A DNA stretch of 64,000 nucleotides from Natranaeroarchaeum sulfidigenes (GCF_017094485.1 NZ_CP064786.1:2046001-2110000), one strand, 5' to 3'. Numbered from the stretch's first letter, positions 51,497 to 62,203 are shown. Made by a program: numbers and translations. Notes: generated by a model not told the origin, from the sequence alone.

Positions 51497-52471
51497 ATGG
51501 AGTACACTACGCTCGGCTCCACGGGTATGGAAGTCTCGAAGATCTGCCTCGGCTGCATGAGCTTCGGCAGTGAAGAATCGTGGATGCTCGACCGGGAGGA
51601 AAGCCGCGAGTTGATCGAACGGGCGATCGACCTCGGGGTGAACTTCTTCGATACCGCCAACGCCTACTCCGATGGGGAATCCGAGGAGCTTCTTGGCGAT
51701 GTTCTTGCGGAGTATGATCGGGACCGACAGGTCGTCGCGACGAAGGTCAGGTTCCCGGCGGGGGATGAGCACCCGAACGCCACCGGGCTGTCCCGGAAGA
51801 CCATCGAGCAGGAACTCGACGCCAGTCTCGATCGACTGGGTATGGAGACGATCGACCTCTATCAGACCCACCGTGTGGACCCGAACACCCCACCGAAAAC
51901 GACGCTCCGAGCCCTCGATGACGCGGTAGAACGTGGCGATGTCCGTCACGTCGGTACCTCATCGATGTGGACACACCAGCTCGCACGTCGTTTGCGGATC
52001 AGCGAGCGTGAGGACCTCGTCCAGTTTGAGACGATGCAGAACCACTATCACCTCGCGTACCGCGAGGAGGAACGGGAGATGTTACCGCTGTGCGACCGTG
52101 AAGATATCGGGGTGATCCCATGGGGACCTCTCGGTCAGGGATTCCTCACTCGCCCGTTCGAGGCGCTCGAACGGACCGACCGTGGTGATCCCGACAACTA
52201 CCACAACCCGACGCCAGACTACGTCCGTGGTGGCGGCCGAGAGATAAACGAACGTGTCGAGGAGCTCGCCGCCGAATACGGTGTAACGATGGCACAGATC
52301 GGTCTTGCCTGGCAGTTTCAGAACGAGTACGTGGACGCCCCCATCGTCGGAACGACCTCGATCGAACATCTCGAACAGGCAGTCGAAGCACTCAAGATCG
52401 ACCTCTCGGACTCCGATGTCCAGTATCTGGAGGAGCCATACGAACCGCAACCGATCGTCGGCCATAAGTAA
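51497..52471 (+). CDS. Aldo/keto reductase
   Basis: A 324-residue NAD(P)H-dependent reductase of the AKR superfamily. GVNFFDTANAYSDGESEELLG carries the catalytic Asp and Tyr; VVATKVRF holds the Lys and IDLYQTHRVD the His. WGPLGQGFLT and GTTSIEHLEQAVEAL are the cofactor segments. Closest in type to YajO/YqkF-like reductases. The start MEYTTLGSTGMEVSK is preferred over a Met 15 codons upstream. The 3' side has an AT-rich run suitable as a terminator. Confidence 0.92.
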   Translation: MEYTTLGSTGMEVSKICLGCMSFGSEESWMLDREESRELIERAIDLGVNFFDTANAYSDGESEELLGDVLAEYDRDRQVVATKVRFPAGDEHPNATGLSRKTIEQELDASLDRLGMETIDLYQTHRVDPNTPPKTTLRALDDAVERGDVRHVGTSSMWTHQLARRLRISEREDLVQFETMQNHYHLAYREEEREMLPLCDREDIGVIPWGPLGQGFLTRPFEALERTDRGDPDNYHNPTPDYVRGGGREINERVEELAAEYGVTMAQIGLAWQFQNEYVDAPIVGTTSIEHLEQAVEALKIDLSDSDVQYLEEPYEPQPIVGHK

Positions 52472-53856
52472 GACTACCAACACCCTGATTGTGTCCCAGT
52501 CAGCAGTGGTACCTGTGAGCAATTCTGAATCAAATTAATAAGAATTATTTTTATTGTTGTATTTTTATATTTTCCAGTCGAGGGTAGGTGTGCTCCCTGT
52601 AGAAGAAGTGTGAGCATACAGAAATTAACTAAAAAAGACACAACGACGGTTGTCGAGTACAGCGACATCCGTACCTCGGGTTGTACTGGTGGTTCAAACC
52701 GATAATACGAAATATAATCGTGCCGAACATATCCGGTCGCTGGTTGGTCGATCTCGTGTGCGCCACCCTGGGCCGAACCGAGAATGTGGTGTTATATTGT
52801 TGTATTCGTACAACACATGGTGGGTCTTTCGCTATGTCGTGGCATAAGCCTCTGGACAGAGATGTATGGCGGTGTGGCGATAGTATCGTCACCGAAGTAA
52901 CGGGAAAGAATAACCTGTCTCGTCGCTCAGGTACGAACCATTGGGGTTGTTTAGCGATGTGACTCTCGGAGTCCAGTGTCGTCTCAACGCTATCTCAGAG
53001 GGGGATTAACCGTCTCGGTATGAGCTTGACCCTCGTAGCTATTGGTACTATTGCAATAATCATACAACTGTCTGTGCTTTCAGCTCCTGCCCATGCCACA
53101 TAATAGAGAATTGTGAATTCCAAAGACTAATACTTATATTGACGTTTTACTACCGGTGATCCTTCCGTGTTAGCGCGCGTCAGCTTGCCGATCATTGCGC
53201 CGAATCACGAGTCCTCCGGAGCTCGATCGATGGTATCAAACTCACCGTAACGGGAAGAGAAGACATATGTACATATGTAAAATAGTGGCTCGGCGAACGG
53301 ACCACCGGGCGCGGCCTGTGTTTACACGCATATGTTTGTAAAGTCCCTGTCTTTGCGGCCAGCAGATCTGTCGCGTTGTCTCCCGTCTTTGTCAGTTCGA
53401 TGGACGGCCGCACGTGTGAAATAGTAGGATCTGGAGTGTGGTCGAAACCTTGCCCCGGACTGTTGGTGCGGTAGGCACCAATACGTTGGGATAACAGGCG
53501 AATGATTCGGACGGTAGTTGAGTGGTACACCCTGTCCCTGGTCCAAACCACTATCGATAATTATTATATATGAGTTCCTAGATTTTGAGATCATTCCTAA
53601 TCTGATCAAAAAAGACAAGACATGGCTCCGAGTAAACTGTCCAAAAAAATATGTGTTGGCCGTTATTAGACATCTATAGTAAAATACCGATTTGCTTATT
53701 GCTCCTGCCAACAACTGTATTTAAACGCTCAAAAACTCCGTCAAGCCACGATTCAGTATGACAATAGTATTATTCTTATGCACCAATGTATTGGCGGAAT
53801 CCTCGCCTTAGAGGAGAAAAATAATTATATAGTATGAATAAGTACGTATACATGCA
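52472..53856. other. AT-rich intergenic region without a convincing gene
   Basis: About 1.4 kb of clearly lower GC than the surroundings. Short open frames on both strands lack haloarchaeal composition or family signatures. It contains AT-rich runs at about 52530-52570, a doubled palindrome ACATATGT at 53263-53278, and several TATA-like elements, the last (ATTATATAG, about 53824-53832) probably serving the binding-protein gene at 53857. It may be decayed insertion DNA, but no transposase remnant was recognised. Confidence 0.5.
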
Positions 53857-55665
53857 ATGTCAGACCATAGTACGCCAGTCGATAGACCAGTTACATCGAA
53901 AAAACGCAGAAGGATTCTCCAAGCTGCTGGACTTGTGGGCGTTTCCAGCCTTGCTGGATGCTTCGGAAACGGTGACGACGAATCCACTGAGGGAGAGGAG
54001 CTCCCGGACCCGTCGGAGACCGAGTTCGTCGACACGGCGTTCGTGACACCCGTTGTCGTCCCGCCGGAGAACATGCAGTTCAACCCGTACAACGACAGTA
54101 ACTACCCATGGCGCCCGGGCCTGGTGCTGTTCGACGACTTCGTCTACCAGGAAAAACTCGACAACACGTTCCAGCCGGGCGTCGTCACGGACTGGACTGT
54201 CACCCAGAACGACGCCACGCTGGAGATTCGCGAGGGAATGGCCTGGCACGACGGCACCGACATCACAGCCGAGGACGTGGTCCGCAAGCTCAAACTGGAA
54301 CTGTACGACGGCAGTAATCTCGGGAACTTCGTCGACCTGGAGACGATCGCAGCCGTGGACGATCACACGGTCGAAATGGAGTTTGAGCAACCGCTCGGCG
54401 AGGAGATGTTCCTCAACTTCCTGATGGAGATTACCCTGGATACACCCGCCGAGTACTACCAGGACTTCCTGGAGGACTTTGAGGACGGCGGCGAGGGGGA
54501 GAACGCCGATGGTGAAACACTCGGCGAATTCACGATCGAAGATCCGATCGGAAGCGGGCCGTTCGCCTTCGAACAGACAGTCGAACAGGAGCTCCACCTC
54601 GAACGGTTCGAGGACCATCCCGATGCCGACAACATCAATTTCTCCGGCTACCACTTCCGGTTCCTCGATACGAACGAGGGACGCTGGCAAGAAATTGAGG
54701 CGGGCGAGATCCACGGCCTCCATACGGTGTTTACGCCGCCCCATATCGTGGAGGGATTCCCGGGCCACGTCCGTGAATACCTGCTCGATGCGAACTTCGG
54801 CATGGGGATCCTGTTCGACCACGATCATAAACACTTCGGCCAGCAGGAGGTTCGGCAGGCGATTGCTCACGTCATCGACCGAGAGACGGTGGCGTCGAAC
54901 GCCGGCCCCAACACGGAAGCGCCGGTAACAACGCCATCGGGGATTCTGGGTAATCACGACGGGACGGCCGACGAGTGGCTCGGTGATCACGCTGATGAGT
55001 TCAACCAGTACGAAGTGGACACCGACCGTGCAGCGGAACTGCTCGAAAGTGCCGGGTTCGAGCAAGAGGATGGCACGTGGGTCGATGAGGACGGAGACGT
55101 CCTCGAGTTCCCCGTGAAAGCGCCGTCCGGCTACAGCGACTGGGTCGACGCGATTCAGACGTTCAACGACGCTCTCAACGACTTCGGGATCGAGGCGGAG
55201 TTCATCTCCCGGGACGAAGCCGCGTACTGGGGGCAGGATATCTACGGGGACGAGGGCTTCGACGTCGCACTCCACGAGTGGGCAAACGTGCAGCGCCACC
55301 CATACTTCAGTCTCGAATGGCTACTGGATAGCTGGGATACCGAGAACGTGCGGAACTACGATGCCAGCGAGATCGAACTGCCGCCTGTCGGCGAGGACAG
55401 CGGGTCTGAAACGTTCGTCCCGGAAGAAGATCTACAGAACCTCGCCGTAGCGGAGGATCAGGAAGCAGAACGCGAGTACGTCCAGCGGCTGGCCTGGGTT
55501 GTCAACCAGGACCTCGTGATGTTACCGGTCATGGAAAAGCAGGACCAGTCGTTCATCTCGACGGATGAGTTCATGGCTGCCTCGACGGATGATCCGGACG
55601 CACACGTGGACTTCCCGACGACGTACCTCGTTCGGCAAGGAAAACTCGTTGCCAGAGAAGAATGA
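53857..55665 (+). CDS. Oligopeptide/oligosaccharide ABC transporter substrate-binding lipoprotein
   Basis: A 602-residue family-5 extracellular binding protein. KKRRRILQAAGLVGVSSLAGC is a Tat signal with lipobox at about residue 35. The mature part has LEIREGMAWHDGTDITAEDVVRKLKL near 125, the typical SBP_bac_5 segment, and the large two-lobe fold. Family members bind peptides, nickel, haem or, in saccharolytic archaea, oligosaccharides such as cellobiose. The neighbouring GH3 glucosidase and TrmB regulator favour oligosaccharides. It heads the operon. Confidence 0.93.
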   Translation: MSDHSTPVDRPVTSKKRRRILQAAGLVGVSSLAGCFGNGDDESTEGEELPDPSETEFVDTAFVTPVVVPPENMQFNPYNDSNYPWRPGLVLFDDFVYQEKLDNTFQPGVVTDWTVTQNDATLEIREGMAWHDGTDITAEDVVRKLKLELYDGSNLGNFVDLETIAAVDDHTVEMEFEQPLGEEMFLNFLMEITLDTPAEYYQDFLEDFEDGGEGENADGETLGEFTIEDPIGSGPFAFEQTVEQELHLERFEDHPDADNINFSGYHFRFLDTNEGRWQEIEAGEIHGLHTVFTPPHIVEGFPGHVREYLLDANFGMGILFDHDHKHFGQQEVRQAIAHVIDRETVASNAGPNTEAPVTTPSGILGNHDGTADEWLGDHADEFNQYEVDTDRAAELLESAGFEQEDGTWVDEDGDVLEFPVKAPSGYSDWVDAIQTFNDALNDFGIEAEFISRDEAAYWGQDIYGDEGFDVALHEWANVQRHPYFSLEWLLDSWDTENVRNYDASEIELPPVGEDSGSETFVPEEDLQNLAVAEDQEAEREYVQRLAWVVNQDLVMLPVMEKQDQSFISTDEFMAASTDDPDAHVDFPTTYLVRQGKLVAREE

Positions 55666-55690
55666 AAATCCAGCCTACTCCAAGTAACGT

Positions 55691-56713
55691 ATGAAACGAT
55701 ATCTCGTGGAACGCACCGGTCAACTGGTCATCACCATCTTTGCAGTGATGTCTCTGACGTTCTTCTTGATTCGGGGACTCCCGGGTGGACCTGCGGATGC
55801 GATACGGGCCGATCTCATTCAGAACAACCCGGAGATGAGTACCGATCAGATCAACAGACGAGTCGAGGCACAACTGAACGTTATGCCCGACGAGCCGCTC
55901 CACGAGCAGTACATCTCGTATGTTGCTGCATTGCTCCGTGGAGACATGGGGCAGTCGATTTCACAGGGAACACCGGTTACTGAAATAATTGCGAACGCCG
56001 CTCCCTGGACGATCTTCATGATCGGGACCGCAGTCCTGATCGCGTTCGTAATCGGGATCTCGGCCGGTGCCATCATGGCCTATCGCGAAGGGACGAGGTT
56101 CGACACCAACTCGACCGTCCTTGCGATCCTGATGAACTCCATCCCGGACTACATCTACGGGCTGATCTTCCTCTGGGGGCTCTCCTACCAACTGAGCATC
56201 TTCCCGACCGGTGGGCGGTTCTCTAGTGCGACCGAGCCGACGGTCAGTCCGTTGGCGCCGGTGGAAACGCTGACGTTCTTCGGTGATGCACTCTACCACG
56301 CGGCGTTGCCGATAACCGCGATCGTATTCGTCGCCTGGGGCGGCTGGGCTCTCGGGATGCGTGGGAACAGTATTCAGGTTCTCGGTGAAGACTATCTCCG
56401 GGTCGCTCGCCTCCGTGGGCTCCCACGGCGACGGATCGCGTTACGATACGTCGGCCGAAACGCCATCCTCCCGATGTACACGTCGATGCTGATCACGATC
56501 GGGTTTCTGCTCGGCGGCTCGATCATCATCGAGCAGGTGTTCTCGTATCCGGGAATGGGCTACTACATGATCGAAGCATTGGAGCTACGCGATTACCCGT
56601 TGATGATGGGCGTGTTCCTGATCATTACGATAACCGTCGCGCTCGGCGTGTACGTGGCGGACCTCACGTATGGATTGATCGATCCGCGTGCAAGTGTAGG
56701 TGATTCAGAGTGA
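55691..56713 (+). CDS. ABC transporter permease (DppB type)
   Basis: A 340-residue permease. It starts with YLVERTGQLVITIFAVMSLTFFLIRGLPGGPAD, the DppB N-terminal helix, and has six membrane segments in total. The coupling loop is LRVARLRGLPRRRIALRYVGRNAILP. It pairs with the downstream DppC-type permease; the two genes overlap by 4 bp. Confidence 0.95.
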   Translation: MKRYLVERTGQLVITIFAVMSLTFFLIRGLPGGPADAIRADLIQNNPEMSTDQINRRVEAQLNVMPDEPLHEQYISYVAALLRGDMGQSISQGTPVTEIIANAAPWTIFMIGTAVLIAFVIGISAGAIMAYREGTRFDTNSTVLAILMNSIPDYIYGLIFLWGLSYQLSIFPTGGRFSSATEPTVSPLAPVETLTFFGDALYHAALPITAIVFVAWGGWALGMRGNSIQVLGEDYLRVARLRGLPRRRIALRYVGRNAILPMYTSMLITIGFLLGGSIIIEQVFSYPGMGYYMIEALELRDYPLMMGVFLIITITVALGVYVADLTYGLIDPRASVGDSE

Positions 56714-57732
56714 GCAATCGGACTGACTCAGTCGACCTATTGGAGAGCACCGAGGCGATCGAAACGGTCGCCGACGAAACGTTGGACAGGCGCGAACGGT
56801 GGGTACTCACCATTGAACGGGGAGTTCTGGCCCCTGCTCGGATCGTCTGGGCAGATCTCCGGGCTCGCGTTGGCATCCTGATCATCTCCCTGTTCGTCGC
56901 GATGGGTGTGATCGGCCCGCGTATCGTCGACCAACCACGAACCAATCAGGGAGAGCGTCTCGAACCAGCGTTTCAGAGTCTCGCACATCCGCTGGGAACT
57001 GACGCAGTGGGGCGTGATATCCTTGGACAGATCGTCCACGCCACACCTAACATGTTGTTGATGATCCTCTCAGGTGGACTGTTCGTCACGGTGATGGCGA
57101 CCGTAATCGGGACGGTCTCGGGCTATCTTGGCGGAAGCACGGATCGAGCCATTATGGCGGTTACCGACATCGCGATGACGATACCGGGACTACCTCTAGT
57201 CGTCATTCTGGCAGCGGTGCTGACACCGACAAACCCGATCGTCATCGGTGTGATCCTGACGATCAATGCGTGGGCGGGACTGGCACGAGCCATTCGGTCA
57301 CAGGTGCTGACGATCCGTAGAACCTCGTACGTCGAGGCATCGAAAGCGATGGGGATGTCGACGGCGTCGATCACTCGACGTGACATCCTGCCAAACATCA
57401 TGCCGTACGTGCTGATCAACTTCGTCACGGCGGCCCGGAACGTCATCTTCGCCTCCGTTGGTCTGTACTTCATCGGTGTGCTCCCATACGACGATGTCGT
57501 CAACTGGGGCGTGATGATCGATCTGGCCTATCAGGGCGGCGGGCTACAGTCGATGGCGGCAGCACACTGGCTGTTCGCCCCGCTGATCACGATTACCCTG
57601 CTTTCGTTCGGGTTGATCATGTTCTCACAGGGGACCGATCGGATGTTCAATCCTCGCGTCCGTGCACGCCACTCAACGACAACCGCTGACGAAGATGGTG
57701 CGCCGTCCGCACCCGCAGGTGATCACAAATGA
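56710..57732 (+). CDS. ABC transporter permease (DppC type)
   Basis: A 340-residue permease with a GTG start overlapping the upstream stop. The N-terminal cytosolic helix precedes the first membrane segment at about residue 50; PLGTDAVGRDILGQIVHATP is the DppC hallmark, and YVEASKAMGMSTASITRRDILPNIMPYVLI is the EAA coupling loop. The next gene overlaps by 4 bp. Confidence 0.95.
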   Translation: MSNRTDSVDLLESTEAIETVADETLDRRERWVLTIERGVLAPARIVWADLRARVGILIISLFVAMGVIGPRIVDQPRTNQGERLEPAFQSLAHPLGTDAVGRDILGQIVHATPNMLLMILSGGLFVTVMATVIGTVSGYLGGSTDRAIMAVTDIAMTIPGLPLVVILAAVLTPTNPIVIGVILTINAWAGLARAIRSQVLTIRRTSYVEASKAMGMSTASITRRDILPNIMPYVLINFVTAARNVIFASVGLYFIGVLPYDDVVNWGVMIDLAYQGGGLQSMAAAHWLFAPLITITLLSFGLIMFSQGTDRMFNPRVRARHSTTTADEDGAPSAPAGDHK

Positions 57733-58775
57733 GCTCACAGGAAGAACTCGATCCGACGACTGGTGGTGCAGACCCGATTCTGGAGATCCGCAATCTGAAC
57801 GTAACGTTCGAGATGGACCGCGGGACATCGCGGGTCATCGACGATATCGACCTCGATATCCGTCGCGGTGAGATCATCGGGATCGTCGGTGAATCCGGGT
57901 CCGGGAAGTCCATGCTTGCCTCGTCGATGCTCGATGCGGTCGTCGAGCCCGGCGTCACGACCGGCGAAGTGACCTATCGTACGACGGACGGTGATGAAGT
58001 CGACGTGCTCGACCTCTCCGAGGAGGAGCTCCGGGAGTTCCGCTGGGAACAGATCTCGATGGTGTTCCAGGGAGCCCTCTCCTCGTTCAATCCCACGATG
58101 GCGATGCGCGAGCACTTCGAGGAGACCCTCGAAGCGCACGGGTACGCCGTCGACTCGGGGATGGAGCGTGCGGCCGACGTGCTGAGCGATCTGTATCTCG
58201 ATCCGGACAGAGTGCTGGACTCGTATCCACACGAGCTGTCCGGCGGGATGAAACAGCGGGCACTGATCGCGCTGGCGCTCGTGCTGGAGCCGGAGGTACT
58301 CGTGATGGACGAGCCCACGGCGGCGCTGGATCTGCTCATGCAACGCTCGATCGTGAGCCTGCTATCGGAGATCCGTGACAAGTACGATCTGACGATGGTG
58401 TTTATCACCCACGATCTGCCGCTGGTCACGAAGCTCGCGGACCGGATCGGCGTCCTGTACGCCTTCGAGCTCGTGGAGCTCGCGGATACGGAATCGATCC
58501 TCCGGGACCCAGCACATCCGTACACGCGAGCGCTGTTGAACGCCACGCCGAACCTCGATGCGCCGCTCGAAGAGATGCGGCCGATCGAGGGCTCCGCACC
58601 CGATCCGGTGAACGTCCCGGCGGGCTGTTCCTACCACGAGCGGTGCCCGCTGGCCACTTCCAAGTGTGAACGCGATCCACCGTCGTTCGAGCGGATTAAC
58701 GAGACTCAGGAGGTCGCCTGCCACCACTGGGAAGACGTCGACGAGATCCCGCTGACCACGGAGGTCGACCAATGA
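57729..58775 (+). CDS. ABC transporter ATP-binding protein (DppD type)
   Basis: A 348-residue ATPase. Walker A is GESGSGKSM near 51 (Met replaces the usual Thr/Ser), signature LSGGMKQRALIALAL near 172 and Walker B VLVMDEPTAALD. The C-terminal oligopeptide-transporter extension has CSYHERCPLATSKCERDPP, a four-Cys [4Fe-4S]-type cluster motif typical of DppD/OppD. 4-bp overlap with the next gene. Confidence 0.94.
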   Translation: MSSQEELDPTTGGADPILEIRNLNVTFEMDRGTSRVIDDIDLDIRRGEIIGIVGESGSGKSMLASSMLDAVVEPGVTTGEVTYRTTDGDEVDVLDLSEEELREFRWEQISMVFQGALSSFNPTMAMREHFEETLEAHGYAVDSGMERAADVLSDLYLDPDRVLDSYPHELSGGMKQRALIALALVLEPEVLVMDEPTAALDLLMQRSIVSLLSEIRDKYDLTMVFITHDLPLVTKLADRIGVLYAFELVELADTESILRDPAHPYTRALLNATPNLDAPLEEMRPIEGSAPDPVNVPAGCSYHERCPLATSKCERDPPSFERINETQEVACHHWEDVDEIPLTTEVDQ

Positions 58776-59848
58776 GCTCGGATGAGACGGTAGTCTCGCT
58801 GTCCGGCGTGGACGTCCACTTCGAGTCCGAAAGCGGCAGCCTCAACCCATTCACAGATTCACAGACGGTCCGGGCCGTCGACGACGTCGATCTCGAAATC
58901 GCCGAAAACGACGTCATCGCCATCGTCGGGGAATCCGGCAGCGGCAAGACGACGCTCGGGAAGGCCGCCGTCGGGCTCCAGAAACCGACGAACGGAACGA
59001 TCAGCTACCGGGGACAGGACATCTGGCAGGCGAAGAAACGGTTCTCGAATCCGGACATTCCGTTTTCCGAGATCCGTCGGTCGCTCCAGATCATCCATCA
59101 GGATCCGGAGTCGTCGTTGAACCCCCACAAATCGGTTCGATCGTCGCTCGAACAGCCCCTGAAGAAGTGGCAAACGCATCTCGGACCGGAAGACAGGGAA
59201 GCCCGGATTCTGGCCATGCTCGAAAAGGTCGGCATGTCGCCCGCACACGATTATGCGGAGCGATACCCACACCAGCTGTCGGGCGGCGAAACCCAGCGCG
59301 TCGCTCTCATCCGGGCCCTGCTGATGAACCCCGATCTCATCCTGGCCGACGAGGCAGTGTCGGCGCTCGACGTGTCCTTGCGTGTAGAGATGATGGATCT
59401 CATGCTGGATCTGCAGGACTCGTTCGATACGTCGTACCTGTTCATCAGCCACGACCTCTCGAACGCGCGCTACGTGGCCGAGCACGCGGACGGGTATCTC
59501 GGCGTAATGTATCTCGGCGAACTCGTCGAGTTCGGACCCGCGGAGGAGGTACTGCAGAACCCACAGCATCCCTACACCAAGGTGTTGCGGTGGGCGACGC
59601 CGTCTCTCGAGATCACGGATGCGACGGAGCCACCGGTTCGGACGATCGACATCCCGGATCCCGTAGATCCTCCCTCTGGCTGCCGGTTTCACACGCGCTG
59701 TCCGCACGCGACCGCACACTGCCGTGACTCCACACCGGAGAGCCGTTCGACCGACGTTCCGGATCATCGCACTGCGTGCTATCGCGTCGACGACCACAGC
59801 GAGTACTGGAATGCGGAACCGCTGGAGGGTGCCAGCCTTGACCGATAA
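58772..59848 (+). CDS. ABC transporter ATP-binding protein (DppF type)
   Basis: A 358-residue ATPase. Walker A GESGSGKTT near 53, signature LSGGETQRVALIRAL and Walker B LILADEAVSALDVSLRV. It also has the C-terminal cysteine motif CRFHTRCPHATAHC. It completes the SBP-BCDF transporter. The GH3 glucosidase follows 94 bp downstream on the same strand, so it may be transcribed with it. Confidence 0.94.
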   Translation: MSSDETVVSLSGVDVHFESESGSLNPFTDSQTVRAVDDVDLEIAENDVIAIVGESGSGKTTLGKAAVGLQKPTNGTISYRGQDIWQAKKRFSNPDIPFSEIRRSLQIIHQDPESSLNPHKSVRSSLEQPLKKWQTHLGPEDREARILAMLEKVGMSPAHDYAERYPHQLSGGETQRVALIRALLMNPDLILADEAVSALDVSLRVEMMDLMLDLQDSFDTSYLFISHDLSNARYVAEHADGYLGVMYLGELVEFGPAEEVLQNPQHPYTKVLRWATPSLEITDATEPPVRTIDIPDPVDPPSGCRFHTRCPHATAHCRDSTPESRSTDVPDHRTACYRVDDHSEYWNAEPLEGASLDR

Positions 59849-59942
59849 TCACGGCGCTTCGGATGTCGGACGGATGCCGGATACAATCCGTGGCCCCCGA
59901 GGCGACGTACAGCCTTCCGAACACTACATACGGTAAAACACA

Positions 59943-62144
59943 ATGAATACCAATACCCAGACCAGACAGAATCGAACCAGTATCGATATCGAGGAAGAGC
60001 TCGATCAGCTCAGCCTCCGAGAAAAGGCCGGACAGCTTGCGGGAACGTACGTCGGAACGATGAGTGAAACGCGAACCGTAGAGGACGTCGCCGAGCTGGT
60101 GAGAGAGTACGGACTCGGATTCGCAACACCATTTGGCTACGGAGCCTCGCCGATCAGAGACCCGATCGAGGCAGCCGAAACCGTAAATAGGCTTCAGCGG
60201 ATCGCTGTAGAGGAGACCTCCCACGGGATTCCGCTTGCTATACCGGTCGACGCGATTCACGGAAACGCCTATCTCCAGCAGGCGACGATCCTCCCCCACA
60301 ATGCCGGGTTGGCCGCGACACGAAATGTAGAACTTGCCAGTGAGGTTGGAGAGCTGACAGCAACTGAAGTAGCAGCGACTGGTGGAAAAGTCACGTACGG
60401 GCCGACCTGTGATGTCGCACTGGATCCACGCTGGGGCCGAACGTTCGAGAGTTTCGGCGAGTCGGCATATCTGTGTGGTGAGTTTGCCGCGGCAAAAGCT
60501 CGTGGCGTGTCCACAGCAAGTGAACCGGTCGCGGCCATGGCAAAACACTTCCCGGCATACGGCGACCCCAGTCGGGGAGAGGACGCAGCGCCGGTCGATA
60601 GGTCAGTGTCTTCGATCCGGCGGGACTTCCTTCGGGCGTTCGAGCCCGTGCTCGACGCCGAGATCGATGCGGTGATGCCGAGTTACAACTCGATCAACGG
60701 TGTCCCCTCCCACGCATCCTCGCATTTCCTCCGTGACGTCCTTCGCGATGAGCTTGATTTCGACGGTTACGTGGCCTCAGACTGGAACGGAGTGAACATG
60801 CTGCACGAGCATCATGGCGTTTCCAGTGATCTTCGCGGATCGATCAGACAGTCGATCGAAGCAGGCGTCGACGTCCATTCGCTCGGCGAAGACGACCATG
60901 TTGAACAGGTCGTCGAACTCGTCGAATCGGGCGAACTCGACGAATCGCTTGTCGACGAGGCCGTCCGCCGGATCCTTACCCTCAAGGACGATCTTGGCCT
61001 CTTCGAGGACCCGTACGTCGATGTCGATCAGGTTGCGACCACGCTCGGATGCGAAGAACATCAGGAGATCAGCCTCGAAGCCGCCCGACAGTCGATGACG
61101 CTACTGCGAAACGAAGACGAGGTACTACCCTTCTCGCTGGATCTCGACGAGGTGCTGGTAACCGGTCCGAACGCCGACGAGCTTGCACATCAGGTCGGTG
61201 GGTGGAGTCTCAAGCCAGATGAGGGACTGGAGGGAGAGACAGTGCTTGACGGCGTCGAATCCATCGTCTCCGATGACACGACGGTCACGTACGAGCGCGG
61301 CACCGGGATTCGAGCGGAAGATGACATCGAGGCGGCCGCGGCCGCTGCGTCCGACGCCGACGCCGCGGTCGTCGTCCTCGGAGAGAACTGGTATCTGCAC
61401 GAGTTTGGGCCACAGGACGTGACTGGCCCCACCGATGCGTTTCCCAAACGGAGTACGCTCTCGTTACCGTCCGCTCAGCGGGAGCTACTCGAAACAGTCG
61501 TCGAGACGGGAACGCCAGTTGCCCTCGTGATTATCGCCGGTCGCCCGCTTTCGATCCCGTGGGCGGCAGAAAACGTTCCAGCGATCATTCAGGCGTACTA
61601 CCCCGGTAGTGCGGGTGGCCGTGCAGTGGCGGAGACGGTCTTCGGGGAGGTCAACCCGAGCGGTTCGTTGCCTGTTTCGGTTCCCCGATCAACCGGCCAT
61701 CTTCCAGTGCGGCATAACTACCTTCCCGGTCCAACACCAATCGGAGCTGACGAACACGAGTCGTCTTACGACCCGCTGTGGCCGTTCGGACACGGTCTCT
61801 CGTACACCGAGTTCGAGTACCGCTCGCTTGAGACTGACAGCCCGACCGTCAGCAACGATAGCACCATTACGGTCAACGTTACGATCGCCAACACCGGTGA
61901 TAGGGCTGGCGCGACGGCAGTCCACGTCTTCGCTAGCCGCCCCGTGAGTTCGGTCGTCACCCCAGCCAAACAACTGGTCGGGTTCGATCGTGTCGAACTG
62001 GAATCCGGCGAAGAGCGAACGACCTCGCTTGAAGTAGATGCAGAACAGTTCTCGGTGGTCAGACCGGATGGGACGTCAGTGCTCGAACCGGGTCGTGTCG
62101 AACTGACGTGCGGTGAGATGGCCCGTACTCTCGAAATCGAATAG
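59943..62144 (+). CDS. Glycoside hydrolase family 3 (beta-glucosidase)
   Basis: A 733-residue GH3 enzyme of three parts: the (beta/alpha)8 domain with PVDAIHGNAYLQQATILPHN near 100, the nucleophile in GYVASDWNGVNML (D280), the alpha/beta sandwich from about 380 (SMTLLRNEDEVLPF, VLGENWYLHEFG), and a C-terminal fibronectin-III-like domain (from about 620). No signal peptide is seen, so it should act in the cytosol on imported beta-glucosides such as cellobiose. Linkage specificity (glucosidase or xylosidase) cannot be fixed. Confidence 0.93.
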   Translation: MNTNTQTRQNRTSIDIEEELDQLSLREKAGQLAGTYVGTMSETRTVEDVAELVREYGLGFATPFGYGASPIRDPIEAAETVNRLQRIAVEETSHGIPLAIPVDAIHGNAYLQQATILPHNAGLAATRNVELASEVGELTATEVAATGGKVTYGPTCDVALDPRWGRTFESFGESAYLCGEFAAAKARGVSTASEPVAAMAKHFPAYGDPSRGEDAAPVDRSVSSIRRDFLRAFEPVLDAEIDAVMPSYNSINGVPSHASSHFLRDVLRDELDFDGYVASDWNGVNMLHEHHGVSSDLRGSIRQSIEAGVDVHSLGEDDHVEQVVELVESGELDESLVDEAVRRILTLKDDLGLFEDPYVDVDQVATTLGCEEHQEISLEAARQSMTLLRNEDEVLPFSLDLDEVLVTGPNADELAHQVGGWSLKPDEGLEGETVLDGVESIVSDDTTVTYERGTGIRAEDDIEAAAAAASDADAAVVVLGENWYLHEFGPQDVTGPTDAFPKRSTLSLPSAQRELLETVVETGTPVALVIIAGRPLSIPWAAENVPAIIQAYYPGSAGGRAVAETVFGEVNPSGSLPVSVPRSTGHLPVRHNYLPGPTPIGADEHESSYDPLWPFGHGLSYTEFEYRSLETDSPTVSNDSTITVNVTIANTGDRAGATAVHVFASRPVSSVVTPAKQLVGFDRVELESGEERTTSLEVDAEQFSVVRPDGTSVLEPGRVELTCGEMARTLEIE

Positions 62145-62203
62145 CGGTTTGTACGGGCGTTTTCGTGTTTTTCGTGGAGCGATCCGGACGGAGCCCATCG
62201 TTC

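Noticed and set aside
52681-52962. 93-codon plus-strand frame with many Trp and Cys
   Set aside because: Unlike haloarchaeal acidic proteins and without family signature; treated as non-coding.
53192-53714. Two minus-strand frames in the AT-rich gap
   Set aside because: Composition does not look like haloarchaeal protein, no motif is seen, and start contexts are poor.
53860-55299. Long open frame on the minus strand (479 codons)
   Set aside because: It lies entirely inside the binding-protein gene, which has clear Tat/lipobox and family signatures; the antisense frame is a GC-rich codon shadow.
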